Below are positions 7,945 to 16,715 of a DNA stretch of 64,000 bases, one piece after another. Position 1 is the first letter of the stretch, and every line of letters begins with the position of its first letter. The notes under the pieces are model-generated. The model was not told the DNA's origin, ran no database searches, and worked only from the letters and a program-made list of their open reading frames with translations. The stretch is from assembly GCF_000218895.1 (NCBI RefSeq), contig NC_015703.1:4043001-4107000 (forward strand). Direction: 5' to 3'. The translations under genes were made by a program, and so were the position numbers. Origin of the DNA: Runella slithyformis DSM 19594. Lineage in GTDB: Bacteria > Bacteroidota > Bacteroidia > Cytophagales > Spirosomataceae.

Positions 7945-8613
7945 TTATTTAAAACGTTGATCCGTAGTCCCTTCCGAAAAAGAAGGATAGGACTGCCTGA
8001 TCAGTTCCTGAAGTCGGGTACGGGCGCGGGCAAAATGCGAGCGTACGGTGGCTTCGTTAAAATTGAGCACATCGGCGATTTCGCGGAGTTGGTACCCATC
8101 GACCACATGCATCGTAAATACTGTACGATAAATAGGCTTCAACTGTTGCACCAAGGCTAAAATCTCATCGGCCGATATCTGATCAATGACTGATTCATCC
8201 AACGATGGTTCGCGGATATTATCCAGACCGATCTCTCCGTGAAACTTTTGATTTTTACGATAATAGCTAATGGCAGTGTTGACCACAATGGTTCTTAACC
8301 ATGCCTTGAACGGTTGGTTCATGTCATATCGTTCGAGGTGTTGGAACACTTTGAGAAAACTTTCATTGAGAATTTCTTCGGCTTCTTCCATGGAGGAAGA
8401 GTACCGCAGACTTATGCCTTTTGCATACCCGAAAAACTGTTGAAAAAGCATTCGCTGCGCGCGCCCGTCGTTGTTCAGGCAGGCTCGAATGACGTCTTCA
8501 AGGTCATCTTCCGTAAAATTGGCTTTCTTTCTAAAAAACAAGGTTGTAACGATTTTGGATGGTTTGCAGCCTGACTTTATATATTTATCACATACCCGTA
8601 TGTACGCACACAC
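7945..8613 (-). CDS. ECF-type RNA polymerase sigma factor (sigma-70 region 2 and 4)
   Basis: The protein contains sigma region 2 (about residues 55-115, with AEEILNESFLKVFQHL and the PFKAWLRTIVVNTAISYYR core) and region 4 (about 155-205, LREIADVLNFNEATVRSHFARARTRL). It lacks regions 1 and 3, as in extracytoplasmic-function sigma factors. The open frame allows 222 residues, but the first 25 are cysteine-rich and poorly family-like; the true start may lie downstream, near the KKANFTEDDL segment. It heads an apparent two-gene unit with the barrel protein. Confidence 0.85.
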   Translation of the reverse strand: MCAYIRVCDKYIKSGCKPSKIVTTLFFRKKANFTEDDLEDVIRACLNNDGRAQRMLFQQFFGYAKGISLRYSSSMEEAEEILNESFLKVFQHLERYDMNQPFKAWLRTIVVNTAISYYRKNQKFHGEIGLDNIREPSLDESVIDQISADEILALVQQLKPIYRTVFTMHVVDGYQLREIADVLNFNEATVRSHFARARTRLQELIRQSYPSFSEGTTDQRFK

Positions 8614-8745
8614 CGTGAATGGCGTTGCAGCAACTTACACATTTTTTTTCTTCTAAAATAAATGATTTTTTATGCCACACTCTTGCAAATAGCAGCGTAA
8701 TACTCTCTGAAATCAATTAATCATTTAACTAATTTTAATAAAACC

Positions 8746-9375
8746 ATGAAAAAATCACTCATTATCTTTTTTGCTTTTGTAAGTGGATTGTACCTGATGA
8801 GCTGTAACCGCGACGAGGTCAATACCGTGGAAGATGATTTGACCGAATCGGTTCAGCTGTCGGCTGCGCGGATTGCTGCTTCTACGGATACGGTGACCAA
8901 GCAAAAGTGTAAAGGTAAATTAACGGAAGTGGCTGCGGCCGATCTGCCCGCTTCCACTAAGAGCTACATTACCGCCAATTATGCCGGTGCCGAAATCCAA
9001 TTCTCGGGTAAAGATGCTTCCGGACAGTTCGTGGTTGGACTTAAGCTGGCCGACGGCACGCACAAAGGGTTGCTCTTTAATGCCGACGGTACCTTTAATA
9101 AAGCCCTTGAAAAATACGGAAGAGGCGCAAAATTAACGAAGGTGGAGGCCACCGCTCTGCCTGCGAGCATTACAGGTTATATCACGGCTAATTATGCCGG
9201 GTACGAAATCAAACGAGCCGGTAAAAACGATGCGGGCGAATATTTTGTAGCCGTCAAGAAAGATGATACGGTCAAGGTCGTAAAATTCAGTGCAGCGGGT
9301 GCATTTGTGGAGGAAACCACTCCGCCGGCCCATCCTGAAGGTGCGAAAGGAAAGCGTTCGAAAAAGGGCAAATAG
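8746..9375 (+). CDS. Lipoprotein with two PepSY-like (DUF2874-type) repeats
   Basis: A signal peptide ends in a lipobox (LYLMSC, Cys20), predicting a membrane-anchored protein. The mature part holds two homologous units of about 60 residues, at 58-118 and 124-186. Each begins KLT-V, continues LPAS-ITANYAG-EI and ends in a glycine/aspartate turn. Such units are the PepSY-like beta-lactamase-inhibitor-type fold common in Bacteroidota secreted proteins. The C-terminus is strongly basic (GKRSKKGK). It is divergent from the ECF sigma gene and may be one of its targets; that link is inference from position only. Confidence 0.7.
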   Translation: MKKSLIIFFAFVSGLYLMSCNRDEVNTVEDDLTESVQLSAARIAASTDTVTKQKCKGKLTEVAAADLPASTKSYITANYAGAEIQFSGKDASGQFVVGLKLADGTHKGLLFNADGTFNKALEKYGRGAKLTKVEATALPASITGYITANYAGYEIKRAGKNDAGEYFVAVKKDDTVKVVKFSAAGAFVEETTPPAHPEGAKGKRSKKGK

Positions 9376-9495
9376 CCAATAGAGGTGTCGCCTCATTCTC
9401 GGACAAACAGAAACTCCGGATGAGGCGATACTAACGATTGATCTTGCCATTTCCACATAGCGCTTTAGTTACACACCATCCTGATTATTAGCGTC

Positions 9496-10030
9496 ATGAA
9501 ATTCTTCTCATTGGTTTTGCCAATCGTTGCATTGGCACTAAACCTCTTGCTTTCAAAATGTTTCAATGAGGAAATAATGCCCTGCCCTGACGATCCGATC
9601 ATGGGAGCCTACAGCGGCTTACTTATTCTGAATTCATTGACGGTGTGGCTCAAAGCCTTGCCCCTACCAACGCACTTATCAAAGACAACGTGGTGATTTC
9701 CTTTGAATTTTCCCAAAAGCAGCTACTCTACTAACGGCCGTCCTAAGTATTTCGCAGCGCGTGAGTGCCGGTTTAATGCAGACTTACAACGATACTTACG
9801 ATTTGATTGACCTCAAAGCACGTGGGAACGGTGCTCTTGGAATATTAAAGGACGGAACGCACGTAGGGAAGATCGGTAACGGTACGCTGTAAGAAACGTA
9901 TTCTCATACGGATGAGTCAGGTACTTCCCTTCAGGTAACCGTAAGAATAGCCGCGGCCAAAAATGATAATCAGTCGATACATTTTAGCTTTCCGTCGACA
10001 CACTCCCTTCCCTGCGCCACACTTTTTTAA
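9496..10030 (+). pseudogene. Decayed secreted lipoprotein gene
   Basis: The frame opens with a signal-like MKFFSLVLPIVALALN segment ending near a cysteine and is intact for 66 codons. Protein-like sequence then continues in other frames: DGVAQSLAPTNALIKDNVV from about 9639, and YNDTYDLIDLKARGNG from about 9793, interrupted by a TAA near 9891 and continuing with HTDESGTSLQVTVRIAAAK. At least two frame changes and one stop would have to be repaired. Codon usage stays coding-like throughout, indicating recent decay. The family is not recognised. Confidence 0.65.
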
Positions 10031-10068
10031 AAATTACGTATCGTTGTATACAATAAAATCATCCAACC

Positions 10069-10326
10069 ATGAAGATTACTTGTCAACATTGCCAACGGTG
10101 CTTTAAGCATCGGGAAGCCGCTAACGCTCATACAGTCATAGAAAAAAATACCGGCACCCCACTATTCAGCAGTCTTGATGACAGCGTTGGTGTAGACATC
10201 TGTCAGGTATGCCATAAGCCACCTATTTTGGCGCGTATATGGCGTACATTAACAAAAGATAAAACGGTTTCTGAAATAATCCATACGCAAGAAAGCAACC
10301 GTCCTGAAATGGCGATCGCTGTTTGA
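10069..10326 (+). CDS. Small cysteine-rich protein, unknown
   Basis: This 85-codon frame has CQHCQRC-x4-H near the N-terminus and CQVCHK at 45-50, an arrangement that could bind one zinc ion. No family is recognised. It follows the decayed lipoprotein gene by about 40 nt and is preceded by AT-rich sequence. Its real status depends on conservation elsewhere. Confidence 0.45.
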   Translation: MKITCQHCQRCFKHREAANAHTVIEKNTGTPLFSSLDDSVGVDICQVCHKPPILARIWRTLTKDKTVSEIIHTQESNRPEMAIAV

Positions 10327-10528
10327 TAAACGACCTCCTATGAGCAAACTGTTACCCCTCTTCTTCGTAATGGAGGGGCTGATTTCTCACGACCACACCT
10401 TTAGTAATCGCCACTGACTCTCTTGCTGAAATGGTCATCAAAGATGAATTTTATAACTACTGAAAGTAAGTGCAGTACATTATCATTTCTAAATTTGGGG
10501 TGTTTGACAAACTGGATGAATGGATAGT

Positions 10529-11767
10529 TTAATGCTTAGCATTTTCTGTTATCTGAGAGCCGTAAATACCCGAATGTCCCGAAAATAAGTACGCCACGAC
10601 GCAGGCCAAGCCGACAAAAACACCGCAGTCGGCCCCGAAAAGTTCAATGCCCATCAGGGTACAGGCAATGGGCGTATTTGTGGCACCTGAAAACACCGCC
10701 ACAAATCCCATGCCCGCCAGCAATGCCATAGGCAACGGGATGAACAGTGCTAAGGCATTGCCCAGAGCCGCCCCGATAAAAAACAGCGGCGTGACTTCTC
10801 CGCCTTTGAACCCTGCCCCTAATGTGAAGGTGGTAAAGAGTAATTTGAGTAAAAAGTCGTAGGCGGGTAATGGTTCCTGAAAAGATGCGACGATCGTCGG
10901 AACGCCTAAGCCGATGTATTTGGTCGTTCCTATTCCCCAAACTGCCAACGCAATGACTATTCCGCCCACAACCGGGCGCAGGGGAGCATAGGATATACGG
11001 TCTTTGAAAAAAATGCCCCAAAAATGTACGGTTTTGGAAAAAGCCATGGCCGTCAGTCCAAACAGAATACCGGCCAAAAGGCTGTATACAAGGGTATCGG
11101 CGTGCAGCGGAGGTACATATGGGATGGCATAATGGGTATGGGATACGTTCCAGGCATGGCAGGTATAATCGGCGATGAGCGCCGTCAATAAACTCGGCAA
11201 AAGGGCTTCGTAACGCATTCTGCCCACGATCAGTACTTCCAACGCAAAAACAGCGCCGGCCAGCGGTGTACCGAAGACCGACGCAAAGCCCGCGCTGATT
11301 CCGATGATTAAGATAATCCGACGGTCAGCCGGAGAGAGTTTGAACAGTCGGCTGAACTGGTCGGCAATGGCCCCGCCCATTTGAACGGCCGTACCTTCGC
11401 GACCTGCCGACCCGCCGAAAAAGTGCGTGACCAGCGTACCGAACAATACCAAAGGGGCCATTTTGAGCGGAATGATCTGTTTGGGACTGTGAAACTCTTC
11501 AATCAGTTGATTGTTGCCTTTGACTACATCCTGTCCCCAATAATGGTACGCCGCGCCCACGATGAATCCGCCCACGGGTAGACACCCAATGATCCACGGA
11601 TGTGATTCCCGCCAATCGGTGACCCAATTCAACGATACGAGAAAAAAAGCGGAGGCTGAGCCCGCCAATACGCCCACGATCAACGACAATAAAAGCCATT
11701 TCAGCACAAAAACCAAGGCAGGCAATTGTTCAATTTTTGAATAAAAAGAAGGTCGGGGTTTAGTCAT
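10529..11767 (-). CDS. CLC-family chloride/fluoride channel or antiporter
   Basis: The 412-residue polytopic protein carries the CLC gating-glutamate segment GSAGREGTAVQ (E124) and the late FKGGEVTPLFFIGAALGN motif. It lacks C-terminal CBS domains and is shorter than most EriC proteins. At the first selectivity position, the GSGIP of chloride CLCs is replaced by GSASA, and the gating motif ends in T rather than P. Both features recall the CLC-F branch of fluoride/proton antiporters. I therefore consider fluoride export likely but not proven. No fluoride riboswitch was found upstream. Confidence 0.8.
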   Translation of the reverse strand: MTKPRPSFYSKIEQLPALVFVLKWLLLSLIVGVLAGSASAFFLVSLNWVTDWRESHPWIIGCLPVGGFIVGAAYHYWGQDVVKGNNQLIEEFHSPKQIIPLKMAPLVLFGTLVTHFFGGSAGREGTAVQMGGAIADQFSRLFKLSPADRRIILIIGISAGFASVFGTPLAGAVFALEVLIVGRMRYEALLPSLLTALIADYTCHAWNVSHTHYAIPYVPPLHADTLVYSLLAGILFGLTAMAFSKTVHFWGIFFKDRISYAPLRPVVGGIVIALAVWGIGTTKYIGLGVPTIVASFQEPLPAYDFLLKLLFTTFTLGAGFKGGEVTPLFFIGAALGNALALFIPLPMALLAGMGFVAVFSGATNTPIACTLMGIELFGADCGVFVGLACVVAYLFSGHSGIYGSQITENAKH

Positions 11768-11941
11768 TCGTCCTTAAACTTCGTAAAATGATACACACCT
11801 GTAAAAATAGGCTTTTCGGCAGACAGATGGACAACACCAAACGAAAATCCGTTGTAACTGACGGTGGCAGATTCGTTCGAAAAAATACAACAAAGCCGCC
11901 GAGTCATTAACGAACCGGTGGCTCTGCAAACTTCAGGAAGA

Positions 11942-14338
11942 TTAAAATTCTATACGGTAATTCAATACCGGAATAAGCGGCAGTTGATACGCGATACGTA
12001 TTTCGTCCAAATTTGAATCGTAATACCGGCCATAGATATTTTGGCGATTACTAACGTTTTGAATATCAAGCGAAAGGGTGCCGGTGAATCCTCTTCGATT
12101 ACGCTTCCAACTTACCCGAATATCCGAACGGAAATAGGCATCCAAGGTTTGGGAATTGGTTTCATTTTCAATCAAAACGGTTTCGCCTTTGCGGCGCGAA
12201 GCAGCTAAATCAATAGGGGTAGCCCGAAAGCCGCCCACGTAGGTGGTTTTGAGATTGACGCCCAGCACGTTGTTTTTACTGCGGCCCATGAGCCATTCTT
12301 TCCCCACCAAAAAGTTTCCCGCGCCGCCGCCGTCAAAACGGGTACTGCGCCATACATTATCCGAGCCGGTGTACTCAGAGGTAAAGAGGGAGCCGCTCAG
12401 CAGGTAGTAAAAATTGTTGTGCAGAAAACGTTCCAAGGTCATCTCTACACCATAGTTACGTCCTTTGCCGGTATTGGCCAACCGGCGCAGTACAAATCCG
12501 TCGGTCACGTTGAGCAGGGAAAAGGCATTCTGCCCGTCGGCACTGACGGGTACATCATAAAGTGATTGGTAATAGGTCTCTATTTTTAACCGTGTATGCT
12601 CGTTAAGCAGTCGGTCGTAGGAAAGCACAAAGTGTTGGGCTTTGGTAAAACCGGTATTAAGGTTAGGGTAATTGACGCCCGCATCGGTTAGTTGGTTGGA
12701 ATAAAAATAAAGTGCCAGCGGATGCATCTGACTGTGCATTCCGTACCCAAAGGCCAAGGATTGTCCGGGTGCCAAATCCCACTTGAGCGAACCGCGTGGC
12801 TCCACGGAACGACTGTTGTTGAGCATCAACGCCAAGGTGTGTACGCCCAGATTTGCCGTCAGCTTTTCAGATAATTTGTAATTCAACTGAGCATAAGCCT
12901 GAAGCGTGCCGGTTTGCCCATCGGAAGAAAGAAATCGTTCCATTTTTTTTTGCTCCCCGTTCCACGATTCACGAAACAGATCGTAGGACTGATGACTCCA
13001 AATGGCTCCTGCCCGCAGCACCAATCGCGCGTTGAGCTTATAGTTGAGCGTACTCGAAACCGTCAGTTTGCTCAGTCGGTAACTTTCGTCATAACGGGGT
13101 TGCAAAACGTATTCATTGGTATACCGTTTTTGTTGAAACCCATTTTCATAGGCAGAATACAGCACAACGGTTTTCAGAAACGCTTTGTTGCTCAGGTTGA
13201 TGGCGTGGGTAGCGCCCCACGCCCCGGTGTTTGAGCGGAATTTTTCGTCGTATCGTTTGTCGCCTTCGGTCTTCCAGAGCGTAGAATCTGCTTTTGGCTC
13301 ACCGATCGTACTGCTCAGTCCGCCGAAACCGAACAGGGTAAATTTGCCGAATTTGGCGGTGGGCAATGAAATATTGTACGAAATATCCTGAAAACGTTGG
13401 GCAAAATCCCCGATGGGAAGCCCTATCTTGGACAGTAATTCAAGGGTAGAATACCGATAATTGATCAGGTAAGAGCCTTTGTAGTTTTTAGAGAACGGCC
13501 CCTCAGCGGCTACGTCCAGCCCCAATAAGCCTGCCTGAACCGTGTACTCATGCTTTTGATTGTTTCCCTTACGGAGTTTGAGGTCAAACACGCCCGAGAG
13601 CGCATTGCCGTATTCGGCAGGAAAAGCACCCGTCATAAAGTCGGAGTTGGTCAATACCTGAGCGCTCAGGATCGAAACGCCCCCTCCCGCTGCACCTAAG
13701 CTTGAAAAGTGGTTGGGGTTGGGAATGTCGATGCCTTCCATACGCCACAACAACCCATTAGGGGCATTGCCTCGGATGACGATGTTATTACCTCCATCGT
13801 CGGCGGCAATGACGCCCGCGTAAGCCGTAGCCATACGAGCCGGGTCGTTGATGGCGGCCGCGTAGCGTTGGGTTTCTTCCACCGAAAAGGTCCGCGCGCT
13901 GACCGTGGCCATCTCGTTGAGCGGTTTGTCTTTCTCGATTATCGGCCGGACGGTGACTTCGGATAATTGGGTAATGTCTTCTTCCAGTCCGACGTTGATA
14001 ATCAGCTCTTTCCCTGCGTTGACCACAACGTTGTTCAGGAGCATTTCTTTGTAGCCCATCGACGTGATTTTAATCGTTTGGCGACCGATGGGCACCTGTG
14101 TCAGTTGAAAACTGCCTTCCGCATCGGTGATGGTCCCTTTAATGGGGTTAGAACCGACCAACACCACCGTGGCTCCCACGATGGGGGTTTGAATATTTTT
14201 ATCCACAATGACCCCTCGGATGGTCTGCGTTAGCGTTTGAGCTTTTAAGGAATGAGTGAATGAGAGGAGGAATAAATGAGCGAATAAAATTATGCTCAGG
14301 TTTCCGGTTGGATGTTTTGGTTTTTGGTTGTTTTGCAT
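11942..14338 (-). CDS. TonB-dependent outer-membrane receptor with carboxypeptidase-regulatory-like N-domain
   Basis: The 798-residue protein has a signal peptide (to about residue 33, ending in KAQT), a carboxypeptidase-regulatory-like beta-sandwich (about 36-118, VPIGRQTIKITSMGYKE), a plug domain (about 150-245, IVIRGNAPNGLLWRMEGID) and a 22-strand-type barrel ending in an aromatic LNYRIEF. It is shorter than SusC proteins and has no SusD partner beside it, so an iron, cobalamin or small-ligand receptor is as likely as a glycan one. The ligand cannot be read from sequence. Confidence 0.88.
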   Translation of the reverse strand: MQNNQKPKHPTGNLSIILFAHLFLLSFTHSLKAQTLTQTIRGVIVDKNIQTPIVGATVVLVGSNPIKGTITDAEGSFQLTQVPIGRQTIKITSMGYKEMLLNNVVVNAGKELIINVGLEEDITQLSEVTVRPIIEKDKPLNEMATVSARTFSVEETQRYAAAINDPARMATAYAGVIAADDGGNNIVIRGNAPNGLLWRMEGIDIPNPNHFSSLGAAGGGVSILSAQVLTNSDFMTGAFPAEYGNALSGVFDLKLRKGNNQKHEYTVQAGLLGLDVAAEGPFSKNYKGSYLINYRYSTLELLSKIGLPIGDFAQRFQDISYNISLPTAKFGKFTLFGFGGLSSTIGEPKADSTLWKTEGDKRYDEKFRSNTGAWGATHAINLSNKAFLKTVVLYSAYENGFQQKRYTNEYVLQPRYDESYRLSKLTVSSTLNYKLNARLVLRAGAIWSHQSYDLFRESWNGEQKKMERFLSSDGQTGTLQAYAQLNYKLSEKLTANLGVHTLALMLNNSRSVEPRGSLKWDLAPGQSLAFGYGMHSQMHPLALYFYSNQLTDAGVNYPNLNTGFTKAQHFVLSYDRLLNEHTRLKIETYYQSLYDVPVSADGQNAFSLLNVTDGFVLRRLANTGKGRNYGVEMTLERFLHNNFYYLLSGSLFTSEYTGSDNVWRSTRFDGGGAGNFLVGKEWLMGRSKNNVLGVNLKTTYVGGFRATPIDLAASRRKGETVLIENETNSQTLDAYFRSDIRVSWKRNRRGFTGTLSLDIQNVSNRQNIYGRYYDSNLDEIRIAYQLPLIPVLNYRIEF

Positions 14339-14551
14339 GACTTTACCGGTTGTTTGACGGAAATTTGGGCAAAAAGGATCCTGCCGCAGGGATGGCTGCG
14401 AAGGGGAAAAGCATTGTTTTTGGTGAATGATTTAGATTGGCTGTTCAAAAGAACAGGTGAACGTAAAAGGCATTTGTTTTCGTGGCTGTTTGGGAATAAG
14501 ACAACGTGGCAACAAAATACCCCTACCGAGCAGTGAAGGAAATTTTATAAA

Positions 14552-14619
14552 TGTAGGGGCAGTGCTTGCCTCTGCCCAATTTGCCGGTAATCGGGTAGAC
14601 GTAAAGCCGTGCCCCTACA
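14552..14619. repeat. Short palindromic intergenic repeat
   Basis: TGTAGGGGCA (14552-14561) and TGCCCCTACA (14610-14619) are perfect 10-bp inverted arms. They enclose GC-rich sequence in the 288-bp gap between the TonB receptor promoter and the DUF456 gene end. The gap holds no convincing gene. The arms look like a REP/MITE-type element, but no second copy is seen in this window. Confidence 0.5.
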
Positions 14620-14626
14620 GTGGTGT

Positions 14627-15103
14627 TTACGGAATGAAGGCCGTCACAGCATAACCAATCATGATCAAACACAGGACGACTTTGACAAAAATGCCCGTGA
14701 TGAAACCTAAAAAAGAGCCGATCGCCGCTTTCAGGGCTTTATTGAAGGCCATTCCGGCAATGAGTTCACCGATCAGTGCGCCCAAAAATGCCCCTAAAAA
14801 AATGCCTAAAGCAGGAATGACAAAGAAACCGAGCACCAGTCCGATAGTAGAGCCCCAGGCCCCGTAGTTGGTGCCGCCGAATTTTTTGACGCCCCAAATA
14901 GGAACGTAATAATCCAACACCGTGACTGCTAAGGTGATGAAACCGAGGCTGTAGAGCGTGATTTGCCCAAGCTCGGCATAACTGCTGAAATGCAGGCACA
15001 GCAGTCCGGCAAAACTTAAAGGCGGTCCCGGAAGCGGAAGTACGGCCCCCGCCAGCCCGACCAACAATCCGGCAATGGCTAAAATAAGCAGCAGAATATC
15101 CAT
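14627..15103 (-). CDS. DUF456 membrane protein
   Basis: The 158-residue protein is almost wholly hydrophobic with glycine-zipper-like stretches. It includes the GLAGAVLPLPGPPLSFAGLL opening and the LGIFLGAFLGALIGELIAG segment that mark DUF456. Four to five membrane segments are likely. Its function is unknown. It stands alone on the minus strand. Confidence 0.75.
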   Translation of the reverse strand: MDILLLILAIAGLLVGLAGAVLPLPGPPLSFAGLLCLHFSSYAELGQITLYSLGFITLAVTVLDYYVPIWGVKKFGGTNYGAWGSTIGLVLGFFVIPALGIFLGAFLGALIGELIAGMAFNKALKAAIGSFLGFITGIFVKVVLCLIMIGYAVTAFIP

Positions 15104-15151
15104 GAGTATCCGATATTTATTTTGGTTTTAACGTACAGTCTTCTTCTTTTC

Positions 15152-15216
15152 CGCAGATAACACAGATTAAAAAACACGCTGATTTTCTCAGAATAAAAAA
15201 TCAGCGTTTATCTGCG
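15152..15216. repeat. Nested inverted repeat in the gap before the saccharopine-dehydrogenase-like gene
   Basis: Two nested perfect dyads lie here: CGCAGATAA (15152-15160) with TTATCTGCG (15208-15216), and ACGCTGATTTT (15176-15186) with AAAATCAGCGT (15197-15207). Further partial copies of ATCTGCG follow at 15226-15242. The 328-bp gap contains no gene that I can support. The motif resembles dispersed repeats seen between Bacteroidota genes; a terminator role is possible. Confidence 0.6.
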
Positions 15217-15358
15217 CGGGATTCAATCTGCGTCCATCTGCGGGAAAAAAGACCAGACGGTGGGTAAAAAATTTTATGTATCGCTGCCAACGAAACGCCA
15301 AAACAGCGGACTTTGTAAAATCTACCGCTCAAATAACATAAAAAAGGGGCATGAATTG

Positions 15359-15366
15359 TATCTTTG
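15359..15366 (+). promoter_or_regulatory. -7 box (TATCTTTG)
   Basis: TATCTTTG matches TAnnTTTG 66 nt before the start of the carboxynorspermidine dehydrogenase-like gene. No good -33 TTTG lies 19-21 nt upstream. Confidence 0.45.
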
Positions 15367-15431
15367 CCCACTCATTTTTGAGCAGGCAGACGTTTGCTCA
15401 ATTGCACAATCATAAATCACAACAATCCTAA

Positions 15432-16643
15432 ATGTCAAAAGTACTAATTATTGGAGCAGGAGGCGTTGGAGGGGTGGTAGCTCATAAGTGTGCCATGAAC
15501 TCCCACGTATTTACCGACATCATGCTGGCGAGTCGTACAAAGTCTAAATGCGACAAAATTGCCCTGGATATTCAGGCAATGCACGGCGTAACGATCCAAA
15601 CGGCGGCCGTAGATGCTGATATTGTGGCGGAATTGGTGGTGCTCATCAAATCGTTTCAGCCCAAAATGGTCATCAACGTCGCTTTGCCGTACCAAGACCT
15701 GACCATCATGGATGCCTGCCTCGAAACGGGCGTGCATTACATGGATACCGCCAATTATGAGCCGAAAGATGTGGCCAAATTTGAATACAGCTGGCAGTGG
15801 GCCTATCAGGAACGCTTCAAAGAAGCCGGATTGATGGCATTGTTGGGTTGTGGTTTTGATCCCGGGGTCACGCAGGTATTTACGGCTTTTGCCCATAAGC
15901 ATCAATTTGACGAGATGCATTACCTGGATATTATAGACTGTAATGCGGGCAACCACGGCAAAGCGTTTGCGACCAATTTTAACCCTGAGATCAACATTCG
16001 CGAAATCACGCAACCGGGTCGTTATTGGGAAAACGGCGCGTGGGTCGAAATTCCCGCCATGAGCATTCATAAGCCGATCGACTATCCGGGAATCGGCCCC
16101 CGGGAAAGCTATGTGCTGTATCACGAAGAACTCGAATCGTTGGTGAAAAACTTCCCGACCCTCAAACGCGCCCGTTTCTGGATGACCTTCGGACAGGCGT
16201 ATCTGACGCACCTGGAAGTACTGCAAAATGTAGGCATGACGAGCATTGCGCCCATCAAGTTTCAGGGAATGGACATCGTTCCGCTGGAATTTCTAAAAGC
16301 GGTATTGCCTCCGCCGGAATCATTGGGCGAAAACTATACCGGACAGACCTCCATCGGTTGCCAGATCAAGGGTATCAAAGACGGACAGGATAAAACCTAT
16401 TATGTATGGAATAACTGCGATCATGCACAGTGCTGGCAAGAGGTTCGTGCTCAGGCCGTTAGCTATACCACGGGCGTGCCGGCCATGATTGGTGCCATGC
16501 TGATGCTGACCAACCCTGAGTGGATGAAAGCGGGCGTTTGGAATTGCGAAGAACTGAATCCCGATCCGTTTATGGATTTGCTCAACCAACACGGTTTACC
16601 GTGGAACGAGCAGATCAATCAGCCGCTTCCGCACGAATATTAA
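15432..16643 (+). CDS. Saccharopine-dehydrogenase-family protein, carboxynorspermidine dehydrogenase-like
   Basis: This 403-residue enzyme begins with the NADP-binding IIGAGGVGGVV motif (residues 5-15). It then has the family's LASRTKSKCDKI, MDTANYEP and LLGCGFDPGVTQVF blocks. Length and the long central insert match the bacterial carboxynorspermidine/carboxyspermidine synthase branch, which condenses aspartate semialdehyde with a diamine in an alternative polyamine pathway. Its usual partner, carboxynorspermidine decarboxylase, is not in the window. A strong terminator follows. Confidence 0.82.
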   Translation: MSKVLIIGAGGVGGVVAHKCAMNSHVFTDIMLASRTKSKCDKIALDIQAMHGVTIQTAAVDADIVAELVVLIKSFQPKMVINVALPYQDLTIMDACLETGVHYMDTANYEPKDVAKFEYSWQWAYQERFKEAGLMALLGCGFDPGVTQVFTAFAHKHQFDEMHYLDIIDCNAGNHGKAFATNFNPEINIREITQPGRYWENGAWVEIPAMSIHKPIDYPGIGPRESYVLYHEELESLVKNFPTLKRARFWMTFGQAYLTHLEVLQNVGMTSIAPIKFQGMDIVPLEFLKAVLPPPESLGENYTGQTSIGCQIKGIKDGQDKTYYVWNNCDHAQCWQEVRAQAVSYTTGVPAMIGAMLMLTNPEWMKAGVWNCEELNPDPFMDLLNQHGLPWNEQINQPLPHEY

Positions 16644-16662
16644 TAACAATTTTGCTTTATGT

Positions 16663-16698
16663 AGACTTCCCAAAGATAAACCTTGGGAAGTCTTTTTT
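16663..16698 (+). terminator. Rho-independent terminator
   Basis: AGACTTCCCAA (16663-16673) pairs perfectly with TTGGGAAGTCT (16683-16693), followed by a T-run. It lies between the convergent dehydrogenase-like and ABC transporter genes and its stem is usable from either side. Confidence 0.88.
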
Positions 16699-16715
16699 AT
16701 GTGAGCAGTGCAGTG

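Noticed and set aside
11768-11941. Fluoride riboswitch upstream of the CLC gene
   Set aside because: The conserved riboswitch core was not found on the minus strand of the gap.
15444-16226. Minus-strand 260-codon frame
   Set aside because: Antisense to the saccharopine-dehydrogenase-like gene, histidine-rich shadow composition.
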